Below, piece by piece: positions 1-10,090 of a stretch of DNA of 64,000 nt. The notes under the pieces are model-generated. The model ran no database searches, was not told the DNA's origin, and saw only the letters and a list, made by a program, of their open reading frames with translations. This DNA comes from Pseudomonas benzenivorans (GTDB lineage Bacteria; Pseudomonadota; Gammaproteobacteria; Pseudomonadales; Pseudomonadaceae): NCBI RefSeq assembly GCF_033547155.1, contig NZ_CP137892.1, positions 1,612,001 through 1,676,000 of the forward strand. The letters run 5' to 3'. Each line of letters begins with the position of its first letter. Position 1 is the stretch's first letter. The translations under genes were made by a program, and so were the position numbers.

Positions 1-548
1 ATAACCAGAACCCGCTGGAGCCCCAGGGTAACGGCGAGTTCATCGCCCAGTTGGCCCAGTTCAGCCAGGTCGAGGGGATCGAGAAGCTCAATACCAGCAT
101 GAGCTCCCTGCTATCGGGCTACCAGTCGTCCCAGGCGCTGCAAGCCTCTTCCCTGGTCGGGCGCAAGGTCATAGTGCCGACTGACAAGGCGATGGTCGAT
201 ACCAGCGAGAGCTTCAAGGCCAGCCTGGTGCTGCCGACCACCAGCAGCAATGTCTACGTCAACGTGTACGACAAATCCGGCTCCGTGGTGAACCGGATCA
301 ACCTGGGCGAACAGGCCGCCGGCAACGTCAGCTTCATCTGGGACGGCAAGGACGCCGGCGGCAATCTGTTGCCGCCCGGTAACTACAGGTTCGAGGCGCA
401 GGCGACTTACAACGGCGAAACCAAGGGGCTCTACACCCTGCTGCCGGCCAACGTCGACAGCGTCACCCTGGGGGGGAGCGAGCTGACGTTGAACCTGGCG
501 GGACTCGGCAGCGTGCCGCTCTCCCAGGTGCAGGTGATCGGTCAGTAA
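1..548 (+). CDS. flgD: FlgD, hook-capping scaffold protein (3' part)
   Basis: The reading frame is open from the left edge (first full codon at 3) so the start lies outside the window. The visible part ends the conserved N-terminal region (QNPLEP..EFIAQLAQFSQVEGIEKLN) and continues through the FlgD Ig-like/Tudor-type domain with the DGKDAGGNLLPPGNYRF segment typical of the family. FlgD caps the growing hook and is needed for FlgE polymerisation outside the outer membrane. It lies 43 bp upstream of flgE, as in a flgBCDE operon. Confidence 0.95.
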   Translation, partial: NQNPLEPQGNGEFIAQLAQFSQVEGIEKLNTSMSSLLSGYQSSQALQASSLVGRKVIVPTDKAMVDTSESFKASLVLPTTSSNVYVNVYDKSGSVVNRINLGEQAAGNVSFIWDGKDAGGNLLPPGNYRFEAQATYNGETKGLYTLLPANVDSVTLGGSELTLNLAGLGSVPLSQVQVIGQ

Positions 549-591
549 TCAGCGAATTCAATCGCCGGTGCGGCCGGCAAAGGAGACTTCC

Positions 592-1926
592 ATGTCGTTC
601 AATATCGGTCTGAGTGGTCTGCGGGCTGCCACCAGTGATCTCAATATCACCGGCAACAACATCGCCAACGCCGGTACCGTTGGCTTCAAGCAGTCGCGTG
701 CCGAGTTCGCCGACCTCTATGCCGCTTCGGTGCAAGGCACCGGCAGCAACCAGCAGGGCGCTGGGGTGCAACTGAGCAATGTGTCGCAGCTGTTCAATCA
801 GGGCAACATCAACTACACGCAGAACGCCCTGGATCTGGCCATCAACGGCAATGGCTTCTTCCAGACCAGCAACAACGGCGAGATCAGCTACACCCGGGCC
901 GGTTATTTCGGTACCGACCGCGAAGGCTTCATGGTGAACAACTTCGGTCATCGCCTGCAGGGCTATGCAACCGATGCCAACGGCAATCTGCAGAACGGCG
1001 TGATCACCGACTTGCGCATCGAATCGGCCAGCCAGTCCCCCCAGGCAACGAGCACGCTGACCCAGGGATTCAACCTGAATTCGACCAACACGGTGCCCGT
1101 CACCACGCCATTCAATCCGGCCGACCCGACTACCTACAATTCGGCGACCTCCACCAATATCTATGACACCCAGGGCAATGCCCATGTCATGACTCAGTAC
1201 TTCGTCAAGACCGGGCCCAATGCCTGGCAGATGAATGTGCTGATCGATGGTCGCAACCCGGCAGACCCGACCTCCACAGTGCCCTATTCGATGGGCATGG
1301 GGTTCACCGCCAGCGGTCAGTTGAACATCGCCAGCCTGGCCTCGGGCAACTATGACGGCGCCGGCGGCCCCGACTTCACTGTGGACCCGGCGACCGGACG
1401 CTTCACCCTGGATGGCTGGACGCCGGCGATAGCGGATAGTTCGGTCCCACCGGTATGGTCGGCCAACGGCGCCACCGCCAACGCAGCGGGCATCCAGGTG
1501 GACATCCGCAACTCCACCCAGTTCGCCAGCGCCTTCGCGGTCAACAGCGTTAGTCAGGACGGCTACACCACGGGGCAGCTGGCGGGGCTGGAGATCGACG
1601 ATACCGGGGTGATCTTCGCCCGTTACACCAATGGTCAATCCAGGGTGCAGGGGCAGGTCATTCTGGCCAATTTCGCCAACACTCAAGGCCTGACCCCGGT
1701 TGGCAAGACGGGCTGGGCGCAGTCCTTCCAGTCCGGGGAGCCGGTGATCGGCACGCCGCGCAGCGGTACCCTGGGTGCGCTGCAGGCCGGCGCCCTGGAG
1801 GATTCCAATGTCGAGGTGTCCGAGCAGTTGGTGAACATGATCGTCGCTCAGCGTAACTATCAGGCCAATGCCAAGACGATCGAAACCGAAAGCGCCATCA
1901 CCCAGACCATCATCAATCTACGCTGA
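592..1926 (+). CDS. flgE: FlgE, flagellar hook protein
   Basis: 444 aa. Starts MSFNIGLSGLRAATSDLNITGNNIANAGTVGFK, the N-terminal rod/hook signature of axial proteins, and ends with the matching C-terminal helix (VNMIVAQRNYQANAKTIETESAITQTIINLR). The start at 592 is preceded by AAGGAG at 580-585; a GTG further upstream at 568 is in frame but would add a non-conserved leader. FlgE polymerises into the universal joint between rod and filament. It is the last gene before a strong terminator, so it closes the flgBCDE unit. Confidence 0.96.
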   Translation: MSFNIGLSGLRAATSDLNITGNNIANAGTVGFKQSRAEFADLYAASVQGTGSNQQGAGVQLSNVSQLFNQGNINYTQNALDLAINGNGFFQTSNNGEISYTRAGYFGTDREGFMVNNFGHRLQGYATDANGNLQNGVITDLRIESASQSPQATSTLTQGFNLNSTNTVPVTTPFNPADPTTYNSATSTNIYDTQGNAHVMTQYFVKTGPNAWQMNVLIDGRNPADPTSTVPYSMGMGFTASGQLNIASLASGNYDGAGGPDFTVDPATGRFTLDGWTPAIADSSVPPVWSANGATANAAGIQVDIRNSTQFASAFAVNSVSQDGYTTGQLAGLEIDDTGVIFARYTNGQSRVQGQVILANFANTQGLTPVGKTGWAQSFQSGEPVIGTPRSGTLGALQAGALEDSNVEVSEQLVNMIVAQRNYQANAKTIETESAITQTIINLR

Positions 1927-1984
1927 TAGCGGCGCGCTCGGTTGCGCTTGCCGCAGGCGGCAAATTCCCGCCGAGCGTCTTTTG

Positions 1985-2015
1985 AAAGGCTCCCCTAGGG
2001 AGCCTTTTCTTTTTA
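1985..2015 (+). terminator. Rho-independent terminator after flgE
   Basis: A perfect 10-bp stem (1985-1994 with 1998-2007, AAAGGCTCCC/GGGAGCCTTT, loop CTA) is followed by a T-rich run TTTTCTTTTT. It separates the flgE transcript from the flgF operon, which has its own promoter 46 bp further on. Confidence 0.88.
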
Positions 2016-2060
2016 ATAAACTCCTTATATTTCATTGTCTTATTGGTTTGCGTCGATGGG

Positions 2061-2076
2061 TGGCACGGTGCTTGCT
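2061..2076 (+). promoter_or_regulatory. Sigma-54 promoter of flgFGHIJKL
   Basis: TGGCACGGTGCTTGCT matches the sigma-54 consensus TGGCACG-N4-TTGCW completely, with GG (2062-2063) and GC (2074-2075) ten bases apart. It lies 51 bp upstream of the flgF start. In Pseudomonas this operon is FleR- and RpoN-dependent; the FleR dependence here is inferred from that family knowledge. Confidence 0.9.
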
Positions 2077-2126
2077 GGATTACTGGCAAAGAGCAGCGGG
2101 CGCTACGCCCACCTCGGAGACTAACC

Positions 2127-2867
2127 ATGGACAAGATGCTGTACGTCGCCATGACAGGGGCCCACAACAACAGCCTGGCCCAGAGCGCCCACGCCAACAA
2201 TTTGGCGAACATCTCCACCAGCGGCTTCCGTCGCGATTTCGAGCAGGCGCGCTCGATGCCGGTGTTCGGCGACGGTTTGCCGGCGCGGGTGTATGCCATG
2301 AGCGAGCGCCCCGGCACCGACTTTACCCCCGGCTCTCTGCAGGAGACCGGTCGTGACCTGGATGTGGCGATCGGCGGCGAGGGCTGGCTGGCCGTGCAGG
2401 CGGCCGATGGCAGCGAGGCCTACGTGCGCACCGCCAGCCTGAATGTCGATGCCTTAGGTATGTTGCGCACCGGCAGCGGCTTGCCGGTGATGGGCAATGC
2501 CGGGCCGATCGCCGTGCCGCCGGAGCAGAAGATCGAGATCGGCCAGGACGGCACCATCAGCATTCGCGCCCTCGGCGAGGCGCCCAATGTGCTGGCCGAG
2601 GTCGACCGTCTGAAGCTGGTCAACCCCGACCTCAAGCAGATGGAGAAGGGCAGTGACGGCCTGATGCGGATCAAGGACGGGCAGCCGGTACTGGCCGATG
2701 CGGCAGTGCGGGTGACCTCGGGTTTCCTCGAGTCGAGCAACGTCAATGCCGTGGAGGAGATGACCGCGATCCTCTCCCTGTCCCGCCAGTTCGAGCTGCA
2801 AGTGAAGATGATGCGCACCGCCGAGGACAACGCCTCGGCTGTGGCGCGGGTCTTGCAACTCAGCTAA
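2127..2867 (+). CDS. flgF: FlgF, proximal rod protein
   Basis: 246 aa, starting MDKMLYVAMTGAHNNSLAQSAHANNLANISTSGFR, the axial-protein N-terminus, and ending with the paired C-terminal helix (SSNVNAVEEMTAILSLSRQFELQVKMMRTAEDNA). The GGAG at 2115-2118 supports the ATG at 2127 over the longer in-frame opening at 2043. FlgF is a component of the periplasmic rod exported by the flagellar type III system. First gene of the flgF-L operon. Confidence 0.95.
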   Translation: MDKMLYVAMTGAHNNSLAQSAHANNLANISTSGFRRDFEQARSMPVFGDGLPARVYAMSERPGTDFTPGSLQETGRDLDVAIGGEGWLAVQAADGSEAYVRTASLNVDALGMLRTGSGLPVMGNAGPIAVPPEQKIEIGQDGTISIRALGEAPNVLAEVDRLKLVNPDLKQMEKGSDGLMRIKDGQPVLADAAVRVTSGFLESSNVNAVEEMTAILSLSRQFELQVKMMRTAEDNASAVARVLQLS

Positions 2868-2913
2868 TTACCAGCACGCGGCGCCGTGAAAGCGGCGCCC
2901 GAGGAGAATAGAT

Positions 2914-3699
2914 ATGCTTCCTGCACTCTGGGTCAGCAAGACCGGCCTGTCCGCCCAGGACATGAACCTGACCACCATTTCCAACAACCTGGCCAACGTG
3001 TCGACCACGGGTTTCAAGCGCGATCGTGCCGAGTTCGAGGACCTGCTGTATCAGATCCGTCGCCAGCCCGGTGGTCAGTCCAGCCAGGACAGCCAGTTGC
3101 CCTCCGGCTTGCAGCTCGGCACCGGCGTGCGGGTGGTCGGTACGCAGAAGATCTTCACCACCGGCAGCCTGCAAACCACCGAGCAACCGCTGGATATGGC
3201 GGTGAACGGCCGGGGTTTCTTCCAGGTGCTGATGCCCGACGGCACCGTGTCCTACACCCGCGACGGCAGCTTCCATCTGAACGCCGACGGCCAGCTGGTC
3301 ACCTCCAATGGTTTCGCCCTGGAGCCCGCCATCGTGCTGCCCAACGAGGTGCGCACCTTCACCGTGGGCGAGGACGGCACGGTATCGGTGACCACCGCCG
3401 GCAACCCGCAGCCGCAGATCGTCGGCAACCTGCAGCTCGCCGACTTCATCAACCCGGCGGGCCTGGAAGCGGTCGGCAGCAACCTGTTCCTGGAGACCGC
3501 CTCCAGTGGCGCGCCCCAGGTCGGCACGCCGGGCCTCAACGGCCTGGGCACGACCCTGCAGAACACCCTGGAAAACTCCAACGTCAGCGTGGTCGAGGAG
3601 CTGGTGAACATGATCACCACCCAGCGTGCCTACGAGATGAACTCCAAGGTCATCTCCACCGCCGACCAGATGCTGTCCTTCGTGTCCCAGAATCTTTGA
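2914..3699 (+). CDS. flgG: FlgG, distal rod protein
   Basis: 261 aa, the usual length. N-terminus MLPALWVSKTGLSAQDMNLTTISNNLANVSTTGFKRDRAEFEDLLYQ and C-terminus ENSNVSVVEELVNMITTQRAYEMNSKVISTADQML are hallmarks of FlgG. GAGGAG at 2901-2906 sets the start. The 46-bp gap to flgF holds a short GC-rich hairpin. FlgG forms the distal rod crossing the peptidoglycan, P ring and L ring made by the next genes. Confidence 0.96.
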   Translation: MLPALWVSKTGLSAQDMNLTTISNNLANVSTTGFKRDRAEFEDLLYQIRRQPGGQSSQDSQLPSGLQLGTGVRVVGTQKIFTTGSLQTTEQPLDMAVNGRGFFQVLMPDGTVSYTRDGSFHLNADGQLVTSNGFALEPAIVLPNEVRTFTVGEDGTVSVTTAGNPQPQIVGNLQLADFINPAGLEAVGSNLFLETASSGAPQVGTPGLNGLGTTLQNTLENSNVSVVEELVNMITTQRAYEMNSKVISTADQMLSFVSQNL

Positions 3700-3756
3700 T
3701 GAGTGGGGCCGGCGTTAGCGGGCCGCAACTGCAATAGAACACCCGAGGTAGTGGTT

Positions 3757-4476
3757 ATGAACCGGCTGATGATAGCGCTCTCTATGCTCGTGACCGTGGC
3801 CCTGAGCGGCTGCGTCTCGCCGCCGCCGAAGCCGGACGACCCGTACTACGCGCCGGTGCTGCCCCGTACTCCGCTGCCGGCGGCGCAGAACAACGGCTCG
3901 ATCTACCAGGCCGGCTTCGAGAACAATCTCTACGGCGACCGCAAGGCCTTCCGTGTCGGCGACATCATCACCATCACCCTCAACGAGCGCACCCAGGCCA
4001 GCAAGAACGCCGGCTCGCAGATCTCCAAGGACAGCAGCGCCAATATCGGCCTGACCTCGCTGTTCGGCGGCGGCGTGTCGGTACGCAACCCCGGCTCGGG
4101 TAATGTCCTCAACCCGCTGACCGGCGACAACCTGAGCCTGGGGGCCGAGTACAACGCCAACCGCGACACCAAGGGCGACAGCAAGGCGGCCCAGGGCAAC
4201 AGCCTGTCCGGCTCGGTCACCGTGACCGTCGCCGAGGTGTTGCCCAACGGCATCCTGGCGGTGCGCGGGGAGAAGTGGATGACCCTCAACACCGGCGACG
4301 AACTGGTGCGCATCGCCGGGCTGGTGCGGGCCGACGACATCAGCACGGACAACACCGTTTCCTCCACGCGTATCGCCGACGCGCGCATCACCTACTCGGG
4401 CACCGGGGCCTTCGCCGACGCCAGTCAGCCGGGCTGGCTGGACCGCTTCTTCCTCAGCCCGCTGTTCCCGTTCTAA
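3757..4476 (+). CDS. flgH: FlgH, L-ring lipoprotein
   Basis: 239 aa. A lipoprotein signal peptide with lipobox LSGC puts the lipidated cysteine at residue 19 ([19 protein letters not shown]). The body carries the FlgH features [20 protein letters not shown] and the C-terminal FLSPLFPF. The start at 3757 follows GAGG at 3745-3748; an upstream in-frame ATG would disrupt the signal peptide. Forms the outer-membrane bushing around the rod. Confidence 0.96.
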   Translation: MNRLMIALSMLVTVALSGCVSPPPKPDDPYYAPVLPRTPLPAAQNNGSIYQAGFENNLYGDRKAFRVGDIITITLNERTQASKNAGSQISKDSSANIGLTSLFGGGVSVRNPGSGNVLNPLTGDNLSLGAEYNANRDTKGDSKAAQGNSLSGSVTVTVAEVLPNGILAVRGEKWMTLNTGDELVRIAGLVRADDISTDNTVSSTRIADARITYSGTGAFADASQPGWLDRFFLSPLFPF

Positions 4477-4490
4477 GCAGGTAGCCGACC

Positions 4491-5588
4491 ATGATGCGAC
4501 TGATTTCCGCCCTCTGCCTGCTGCTGCTCGCCGCCGTCGCCCAGGCCGAGCGGCTCAAGGACCTGGCCAGCATCCAGGGCGTGCGCAGCAACCAGCTGAT
4601 CGGCTACGGCCTGGTGGTCGGCCTCAACGGCAGCGGCGACCAGACCACCCAGACGCCCTTCACCGTGCAGACCTTCAACAACATGCTGGCGCAGTTCGGC
4701 ATCAAGGTGCCGGCCGGCGGCAACGTGCAGCTGAAGAACGTCGCCGCGGTGTCGGTGCATGCCGACCTGCCGGCCTTCGCCAAGCCGGGGCAGACCATCG
4801 ACATCACCATCTCCTCGATCGGCAATGCCAAGAGCCTGCGCGGCGGCAGCCTGCTGATGACCCCGCTCAAGGGCATCGACGGCAACGTCTACGCCATCGC
4901 CCAGGGCAATCTGGTGGTCGGCGGTTTCGATGCCGGCGGCGCCGATGGCTCGCGCATCACCGTCAACGTGCCGTCGGCCGGGCGCATCCCCGGCGGCGCC
5001 ACGGTGGAGCGGCCGGTGCCGAGCGGCTTCGACCAGGGCAACAGCCTGACCCTGAACCTCAACCGGCCGGACTTCACCACGGCGAAGAACATCGTCGACC
5101 AGATCAACGACCTGCTCGGCCCGGGCGTGGCCCAGGCCATAGACGGCGGCTCGGTGCGGGTCAGCGCGCCGCTGGACCCCAACCAGCGGGTCGACTACCT
5201 GTCGATTCTCGAGAACCTGGAAGTCAACCCGGGCCAGGCCGTGGCCAAGGTGATCATCAATTCGCGCACCGGCACCATCGTCATCGGCCAGAACGTGCGG
5301 GTGCAACCGGCGGCGGTGACCCACGGCAGCCTCACGGTGACCATCACCGAAGACCCCATCGTCAGCCAGCCCGAGGCGCTGTCCGGCGGTCAGACCGCTG
5401 TGGTGCCGCGCTCGCGCGTGAACGCCGATCAGGAAGCCAAGCCGATGTTCAAATTCGGCCCCGGCACGACCCTGGACGAGATCGTCCGCGCGGTGAACCA
5501 GGTCGGCGCCGCGCCCTCGGACCTCATGGCCATCCTCGAGGCGCTCAAGCAAGCGGGCGCCCTGCAGGCCGACCTGATCGTGATCTAA
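4491..5588 (+). CDS. flgI: FlgI, P-ring protein
   Basis: 365 aa with a cleavable signal peptide ([19 protein letters not shown]) followed by [31 protein letters not shown], characteristic of FlgI. Periplasmic protein that polymerises around the distal rod in the peptidoglycan layer. Starts 14 bp after flgH. A second ATG directly follows the first, so the exact start may be 4491 or 4494. Confidence 0.96.
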   Translation: MMRLISALCLLLLAAVAQAERLKDLASIQGVRSNQLIGYGLVVGLNGSGDQTTQTPFTVQTFNNMLAQFGIKVPAGGNVQLKNVAAVSVHADLPAFAKPGQTIDITISSIGNAKSLRGGSLLMTPLKGIDGNVYAIAQGNLVVGGFDAGGADGSRITVNVPSAGRIPGGATVERPVPSGFDQGNSLTLNLNRPDFTTAKNIVDQINDLLGPGVAQAIDGGSVRVSAPLDPNQRVDYLSILENLEVNPGQAVAKVIINSRTGTIVIGQNVRVQPAAVTHGSLTVTITEDPIVSQPEALSGGQTAVVPRSRVNADQEAKPMFKFGPGTTLDEIVRAVNQVGAAPSDLMAILEALKQAGALQADLIVI

Positions 5589-5598
5589 GGAGGCGACC

Positions 5599-6774
5599 AT
5601 GGATTCTCGACTCTCGGCCGGCCTGCTCGGCAACGGCAAGAGCCCGCTGGACAGCGGCGCCTTCACCGACCTGAACCGCCTGAACCAGTTCAAGGTCGGC
5701 GGCGACAGCGAGCAGAACATCCGCAAGGTGGCCCAGGAGTTCGAGTCGCTGTTCCTCAATCAGATGCTCAAGGCCATGCGCTCGGCCAACGAGGTGTTCG
5801 GCGAAGGCAACTTCCTCAACAGCAACGAGAGCAAGACCTACCAGGACATGTACGACCAGCAGCTGTCGGTGACGCTGTCGAACAACCAGAACGGTATCGG
5901 CCTGGCCGCTGTGCTGGAGCGGCAGATGTCGAAGATGAAAGGGCCCAGCGAGCGGCCCAATCCGTTCGCTCAGGTCGATGCCCCGGTGCCCCGTGCGCCG
6001 AGCAAGCCGCTGGCCAAGGTCGACAGTGCACGCGATGACGCGGGACTGATCAATCAGCGGCGCCTGGCGCTGCCGGGCAAGCTGGGCGATCGCCTGCTGG
6101 CCGGCATAGTGCCCTCGGACGGCGCTGTCGATGGCCAGCCCCTGGCACAGGCCGACTGGGTGCCGGCCACGGCCTTCGCCGCGCCCAAGGACAAGGCCCT
6201 GAGCCTGGGCGACAGCGATGCCATCAGCGGCCGCCGCCTGGCCCAGGCGGCTACGGCAGCGGGCAAGTCGACCTTCGCCTCGCCCGCGGAGTTCGTCGCG
6301 GCCATGCTGCCGATGGCCGAGAAGGCCGCCGAGAAAATCGGCGTCGAGGCCCGCTACCTGGTGGCCCAGGCGGCCCTGGAAACCGGCTGGGGCAAGTCGA
6401 TCATCCGCCAGCGGGACGGCAGCAGCAGCCACAACCTGTTCGGCATCAAGAGTCACAACAGCTGGGACGGCGAGTCGGCACGGGTGCTGACCACCGAATA
6501 CCAGGGCGGCAAGGCGGTGAAAGAGGCGGCTTCGTTTCGCGCCTACGACTCCTACGCCCAGAGCTTCGAGGACTACGTGAGTTTCCTGCAGAGCAACGGC
6601 CGTTACGAGAAGGCCCTGAATGCCACCGACAACCCCGAGCGCTTCGTGCGCGAGCTGCAGCAGGCCGGGTACGCCACCGACCCGCATTACGCGCGCAAGG
6701 TGTCGCAGATCGCGCGCAAGATGCAGACCTATCAAACCATCGCAGCGGCCGGCACGCCGCCGGCCCGCGGGTGA
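5599..6774 (+). CDS. flgJ: FlgJ, rod cap and peptidoglycan hydrolase
   Basis: 391 aa in two domains. Residues about 1-110 form the rod-cap domain (KVAQEFESLFLNQMLKAMRSAN). After a Pro/Ala-rich linker of over 100 residues, residues about 230-385 form a glucosaminidase domain (ARYLVAQAALETGWGKSIIR, SHNLFGIKSHNSWDG). It chaperones rod assembly and opens peptidoglycan. An AAGGAGG sequence lies 6 bp upstream of the ATG. Confidence 0.95.
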   Translation: MDSRLSAGLLGNGKSPLDSGAFTDLNRLNQFKVGGDSEQNIRKVAQEFESLFLNQMLKAMRSANEVFGEGNFLNSNESKTYQDMYDQQLSVTLSNNQNGIGLAAVLERQMSKMKGPSERPNPFAQVDAPVPRAPSKPLAKVDSARDDAGLINQRRLALPGKLGDRLLAGIVPSDGAVDGQPLAQADWVPATAFAAPKDKALSLGDSDAISGRRLAQAATAAGKSTFASPAEFVAAMLPMAEKAAEKIGVEARYLVAQAALETGWGKSIIRQRDGSSSHNLFGIKSHNSWDGESARVLTTEYQGGKAVKEAASFRAYDSYAQSFEDYVSFLQSNGRYEKALNATDNPERFVRELQQAGYATDPHYARKVSQIARKMQTYQTIAAAGTPPARG

Positions 6775-6782
6775 GCTGAGCC

Positions 6783-8804
6783 ATGGCTGATCTACTGAAT
6801 ATTGGCCTGTCCGGCCTCGCCGCGAACAAGACGGCGCTGTCGGTCACCGGTCACAACATCACCAACGTCAATACGCCGGGGTTTTCCCGTCAGGACACGG
6901 TGCAGGCCACCCGGCCGCCGCAGTTCAGCGGTGCCGGCTACATCGGCTCCGGTACCACCCTGGTGGATATCCGCCGCAGCTACAGCGAGTTCCTCAGCAC
7001 CCAGTTGCGCAGCAGCACCGCGCTCAACAGCGACGTACAGGCCTACAAGAGCCAGATCGAGCAGCTCGATTCGCTGTTGGCAGGCTCCACCACCGGCATC
7101 ACCCCCTCGCTGCAGAAGTTCTTCTCGTCCTTGCAGACTGCCGCCGAGGATCCGGCCAACATTCCCGCCCGGCAGCTGGTGCTGTCCGAGGCAGAAGGCC
7201 TGGCGCGGCGCTTCAACACGGTGTCCGAGCGGATCGGCGAGCAGAACAGCTTCATCAACAAGCAGATGACGGCTGTGACCGATCAGATCAACCGGCTGAG
7301 CACCTCCATTGCCAGCCTCAACAATGCCATCGCCGTCGCCGCCTCCAACGGCCAGCAGCCCAACGACCTGCTCGATGCCCGGGAAGAGGCGATCCGCCAG
7401 CTGTCCACCTATGTCGGCGTGACGGTAGTGCCCCAGGACGACAGTTCGCTGAACCTGTTCGTCGGCTCCGGCCAGCCGCTGGTGGTGGGCGCCACCGCCA
7501 GTCGCCTGGAGGCCGTGCCGGGGCAGGGCGACCCCACTCGCTTCGAGATAGACTTCGTCAGCGGTGGCTCGCGCCAGGGCATCACCAGCTTGATAAGCGG
7601 CGGCGAACTGGGCGGGCTGATTCGCTACCGGGCCGAGAGCCTGGACCCGACCCTCAATGCGCTCGGTCGCCTGGCCCTGGCGGTCAGCGACCAGGTCAAC
7701 ACCCAGCTCGGTCAGGGCCTGGATCTCAAGGGGCAGGTGGGCAGCGCGCTCTTTGGCGACTTCAACGACCCGGCCCAGGCGGCGTTGCGCGTCCTGGCTT
7801 TTTCGACCAATACCAGCAATGTCCAGCCGGCGCTGAACATCACCAACAGCAGCGTGCTGACCACCAGCGACTACCGCCTAGAGTTCGATGGTACCAACTA
7901 CACGGCGCGGCGCTTGAGCGACGGCGCGACCATGACGGTGGCACCTCCTGGCCCCTTCACTTACCCGCAAACCCTGACCTTTGCCGATGTCGCCGGCCGC
8001 GACCAAGGGTTCGAACTGGTATTGGGATCGGCACCGGCGGCGGGTGACCGCTTCTTGATGCAGCCAACCCGGCGCGGCGCTGTCAGCATGACCGCAGTCT
8101 TGGACCAGGCCGATCAGTTGGCTTTTGCCGCGCCGGTCAGGAGCGAGGCCGCCCTGCAGAACGTCGGCAATGGCACGATTTCCCAGCCTGACCTGATCGC
8201 CGCCGGGGCCAGTCCTATCGACAGCGCGGCGATCGCCGCCGCCTTGCCGCAGGGGCTGATCTACAACGGCGCCGGGGGCTTCGAGAACCCGCCGGGCACC
8301 CCGGTAGCCGGGTTGACCCGGGTACCTGCTGGCGCCTTCGTGCCGGGCCAACTGAACACCTATGAACTGGATCTCGGCAGCGGCAACCGGGTCAGCTTCA
8401 CCATCAGCGGCCGTCCGGAGAATGGCGACACCTTTACCCTGGCCTTCAACAGCAATGGTGTTTCGGACAACCGCAATGCGCTCAAGCTGGTGGACCTGCA
8501 GAGCAAGCAGACCGTCGGCGTGGACCCGAGCGTTACGGGTATCGGCACCGGGGCCAGCTTCACCGACGGTTACGGCGATCTGGTCGAGCGGGTCGGCACC
8601 CTGACCGCCCAGGCCCGCCAGGACGGCGAGGCCACCGGGGCCATCCTCAAGCAGGCCACGGACAACCGCGATGCCCTGTCCGGGGTCAACCTCGATGAGG
8701 AGGCGGCCAACCTGATCAGGTTCGAGCAGTACTACAACGCCTCGGCCCAGATCATTCAAGTTGCCCGCTCGTTGTTCGATACCCTGATCAACTCATTCCG
8801 CTAA
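6783..8804 (+). CDS. flgK: FlgK, hook-filament junction protein 1
   Basis: 673 aa. Starts MADLLNIGLSGLAANKTALSVTGHNITNVNTPGFSRQ and ends NLDEEAANLIRFEQYYNASAQIIQVARSLFDTLINSFR, the two paired helices of HAP1. The centre is variable and long, as usual for pseudomonads. Lies 8 bp after flgJ. FlgK and FlgL connect the hook to the filament; both are exported late through the FlhB-switched apparatus. Confidence 0.96.
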   Translation: MADLLNIGLSGLAANKTALSVTGHNITNVNTPGFSRQDTVQATRPPQFSGAGYIGSGTTLVDIRRSYSEFLSTQLRSSTALNSDVQAYKSQIEQLDSLLAGSTTGITPSLQKFFSSLQTAAEDPANIPARQLVLSEAEGLARRFNTVSERIGEQNSFINKQMTAVTDQINRLSTSIASLNNAIAVAASNGQQPNDLLDAREEAIRQLSTYVGVTVVPQDDSSLNLFVGSGQPLVVGATASRLEAVPGQGDPTRFEIDFVSGGSRQGITSLISGGELGGLIRYRAESLDPTLNALGRLALAVSDQVNTQLGQGLDLKGQVGSALFGDFNDPAQAALRVLAFSTNTSNVQPALNITNSSVLTTSDYRLEFDGTNYTARRLSDGATMTVAPPGPFTYPQTLTFADVAGRDQGFELVLGSAPAAGDRFLMQPTRRGAVSMTAVLDQADQLAFAAPVRSEAALQNVGNGTISQPDLIAAGASPIDSAAIAAALPQGLIYNGAGGFENPPGTPVAGLTRVPAGAFVPGQLNTYELDLGSGNRVSFTISGRPENGDTFTLAFNSNGVSDNRNALKLVDLQSKQTVGVDPSVTGIGTGASFTDGYGDLVERVGTLTAQARQDGEATGAILKQATDNRDALSGVNLDEEAANLIRFEQYYNASAQIIQVARSLFDTLINSFR

Positions 8805-8842
8805 GCCCTAGCGGCTCGCTGCTTGCGACAAGAGGCTAGAAC

Positions 8843-10090
8843 ATGCGCATCTCCACCATCCAAGCCTTCAATAATGGCGTGCAGGGCCTGCAGCGCAACT
8901 ATGCCAATGCCACGCGCACCCAGGAGCAGATCAGTACGGGTAACCGCATCCTCACCCCGGCGGACGATCCGGTGGCCTCGGTGCGCCTGCTGCAACTGGA
9001 GCAGCAGCAGAATGTGCTGACCCAGTACAAGGACAACCTCACCGCGGCGAAGAACAGCCTGACCCAGGAGGAGGTCACCCTCAACTCGGTCAACACCGTG
9101 CTGCAGCGGGTGCGCGAACTGGCGGTGCAGGCCGGCAATGGTGCGCTGAGTCAGGCCGACCGGCAGTCCATCGCCGCCGAACTGGGCGAGCGCGAGGACG
9201 AGTTGTTCAGCCTGATGAACACCCGCAATGCCCGCGGCGAGTATCTGTTCGCGGGTTTTCAGGGCAAGACCCAGCCCTTCGTCCGTCAGGCCGACGGCAG
9301 TTACAGCTATGCCGGCGACGAGGGCCAGCGCAAGCTGCAGGTGGCCAGCTCGCTGGATCTGGCGATCAGCGACAGCGGCAAGAAGATCTTCGAGAACGTC
9401 GTCAATGCCGGCCGCCTGGATGCGGCTTTCACCGTCAGTCCGGTCGGTTCCACGCTGACGGCCTCGGCGCCCCTGGTGCAGGACGAGGTGGCCTTCTCCG
9501 GTGCCCCGCCATTTCCGGCGGCCGGCGTGGAGATCGTCTTCGGCAATCCGACGGCCAGCAGCTATGAGGTGTTCGAGATTGGCGTTCCCGGAGCGCTGGC
9601 CAGCGGCAGCCTGGACAACGACACGAACACCAGCGATCGGCTGGTTTTTCGAGGAGTCAGCGTGCTGCTCGATGGTGCGCCGGTCGGTGGCGAGACCATT
9701 CAGGTGACGGCCGACCCGACCCGGCAGAAGCAGGGCATCCTCAGCACCATCGCCAACCTGCGTACGGCGCTGGAAAGCACCGCCGACACCCCGGCAGGCA
9801 ACCTCCAGCTGCGCGACGCCGTCGCCGTGGCGCTGACCAATCTGGACCACGGTATGACCAAGGTGGATGGCGTGCGTGGCGAAATCGGCGCGCGTTTGAA
9901 TATTGTCGAGTCGACCCAGACCGACAACGAAGACGTCAGCCTGGTCAACAAGGGCGTGCAGGCCGACCTGCGTGAGCTGGATTACGCCGAGGCGCTGTCG
10001 CGCCTGTCCTTCCAGTCGATCATCCTCGAGGCCGCGCAACAGAGCTACGTGAAGATCAGCGGCCTGAACCTGTTCAATCAGCTGCGTTGA
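8843..10090 (+). CDS. flgL: FlgL, hook-filament junction protein 3
   Basis: 415 aa with flagellin-like ends: MRISTIQAFNNGVQGLQRNYANATRTQEQISTGNRILTPADDPVAS at the start and DYAEALSRLSFQSIILEAAQQSYVKISGLNLFNQLR at the end. Last gene of the flgF-L operon. Joins FlgK to the first flagellin subunits. The intergenic DNA that follows holds the flagellin promoter. Confidence 0.96.
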   Translation: MRISTIQAFNNGVQGLQRNYANATRTQEQISTGNRILTPADDPVASVRLLQLEQQQNVLTQYKDNLTAAKNSLTQEEVTLNSVNTVLQRVRELAVQAGNGALSQADRQSIAAELGEREDELFSLMNTRNARGEYLFAGFQGKTQPFVRQADGSYSYAGDEGQRKLQVASSLDLAISDSGKKIFENVVNAGRLDAAFTVSPVGSTLTASAPLVQDEVAFSGAPPFPAAGVEIVFGNPTASSYEVFEIGVPGALASGSLDNDTNTSDRLVFRGVSVLLDGAPVGGETIQVTADPTRQKQGILSTIANLRTALESTADTPAGNLQLRDAVAVALTNLDHGMTKVDGVRGEIGARLNIVESTQTDNEDVSLVNKGVQADLRELDYAEALSRLSFQSIILEAAQQSYVKISGLNLFNQLR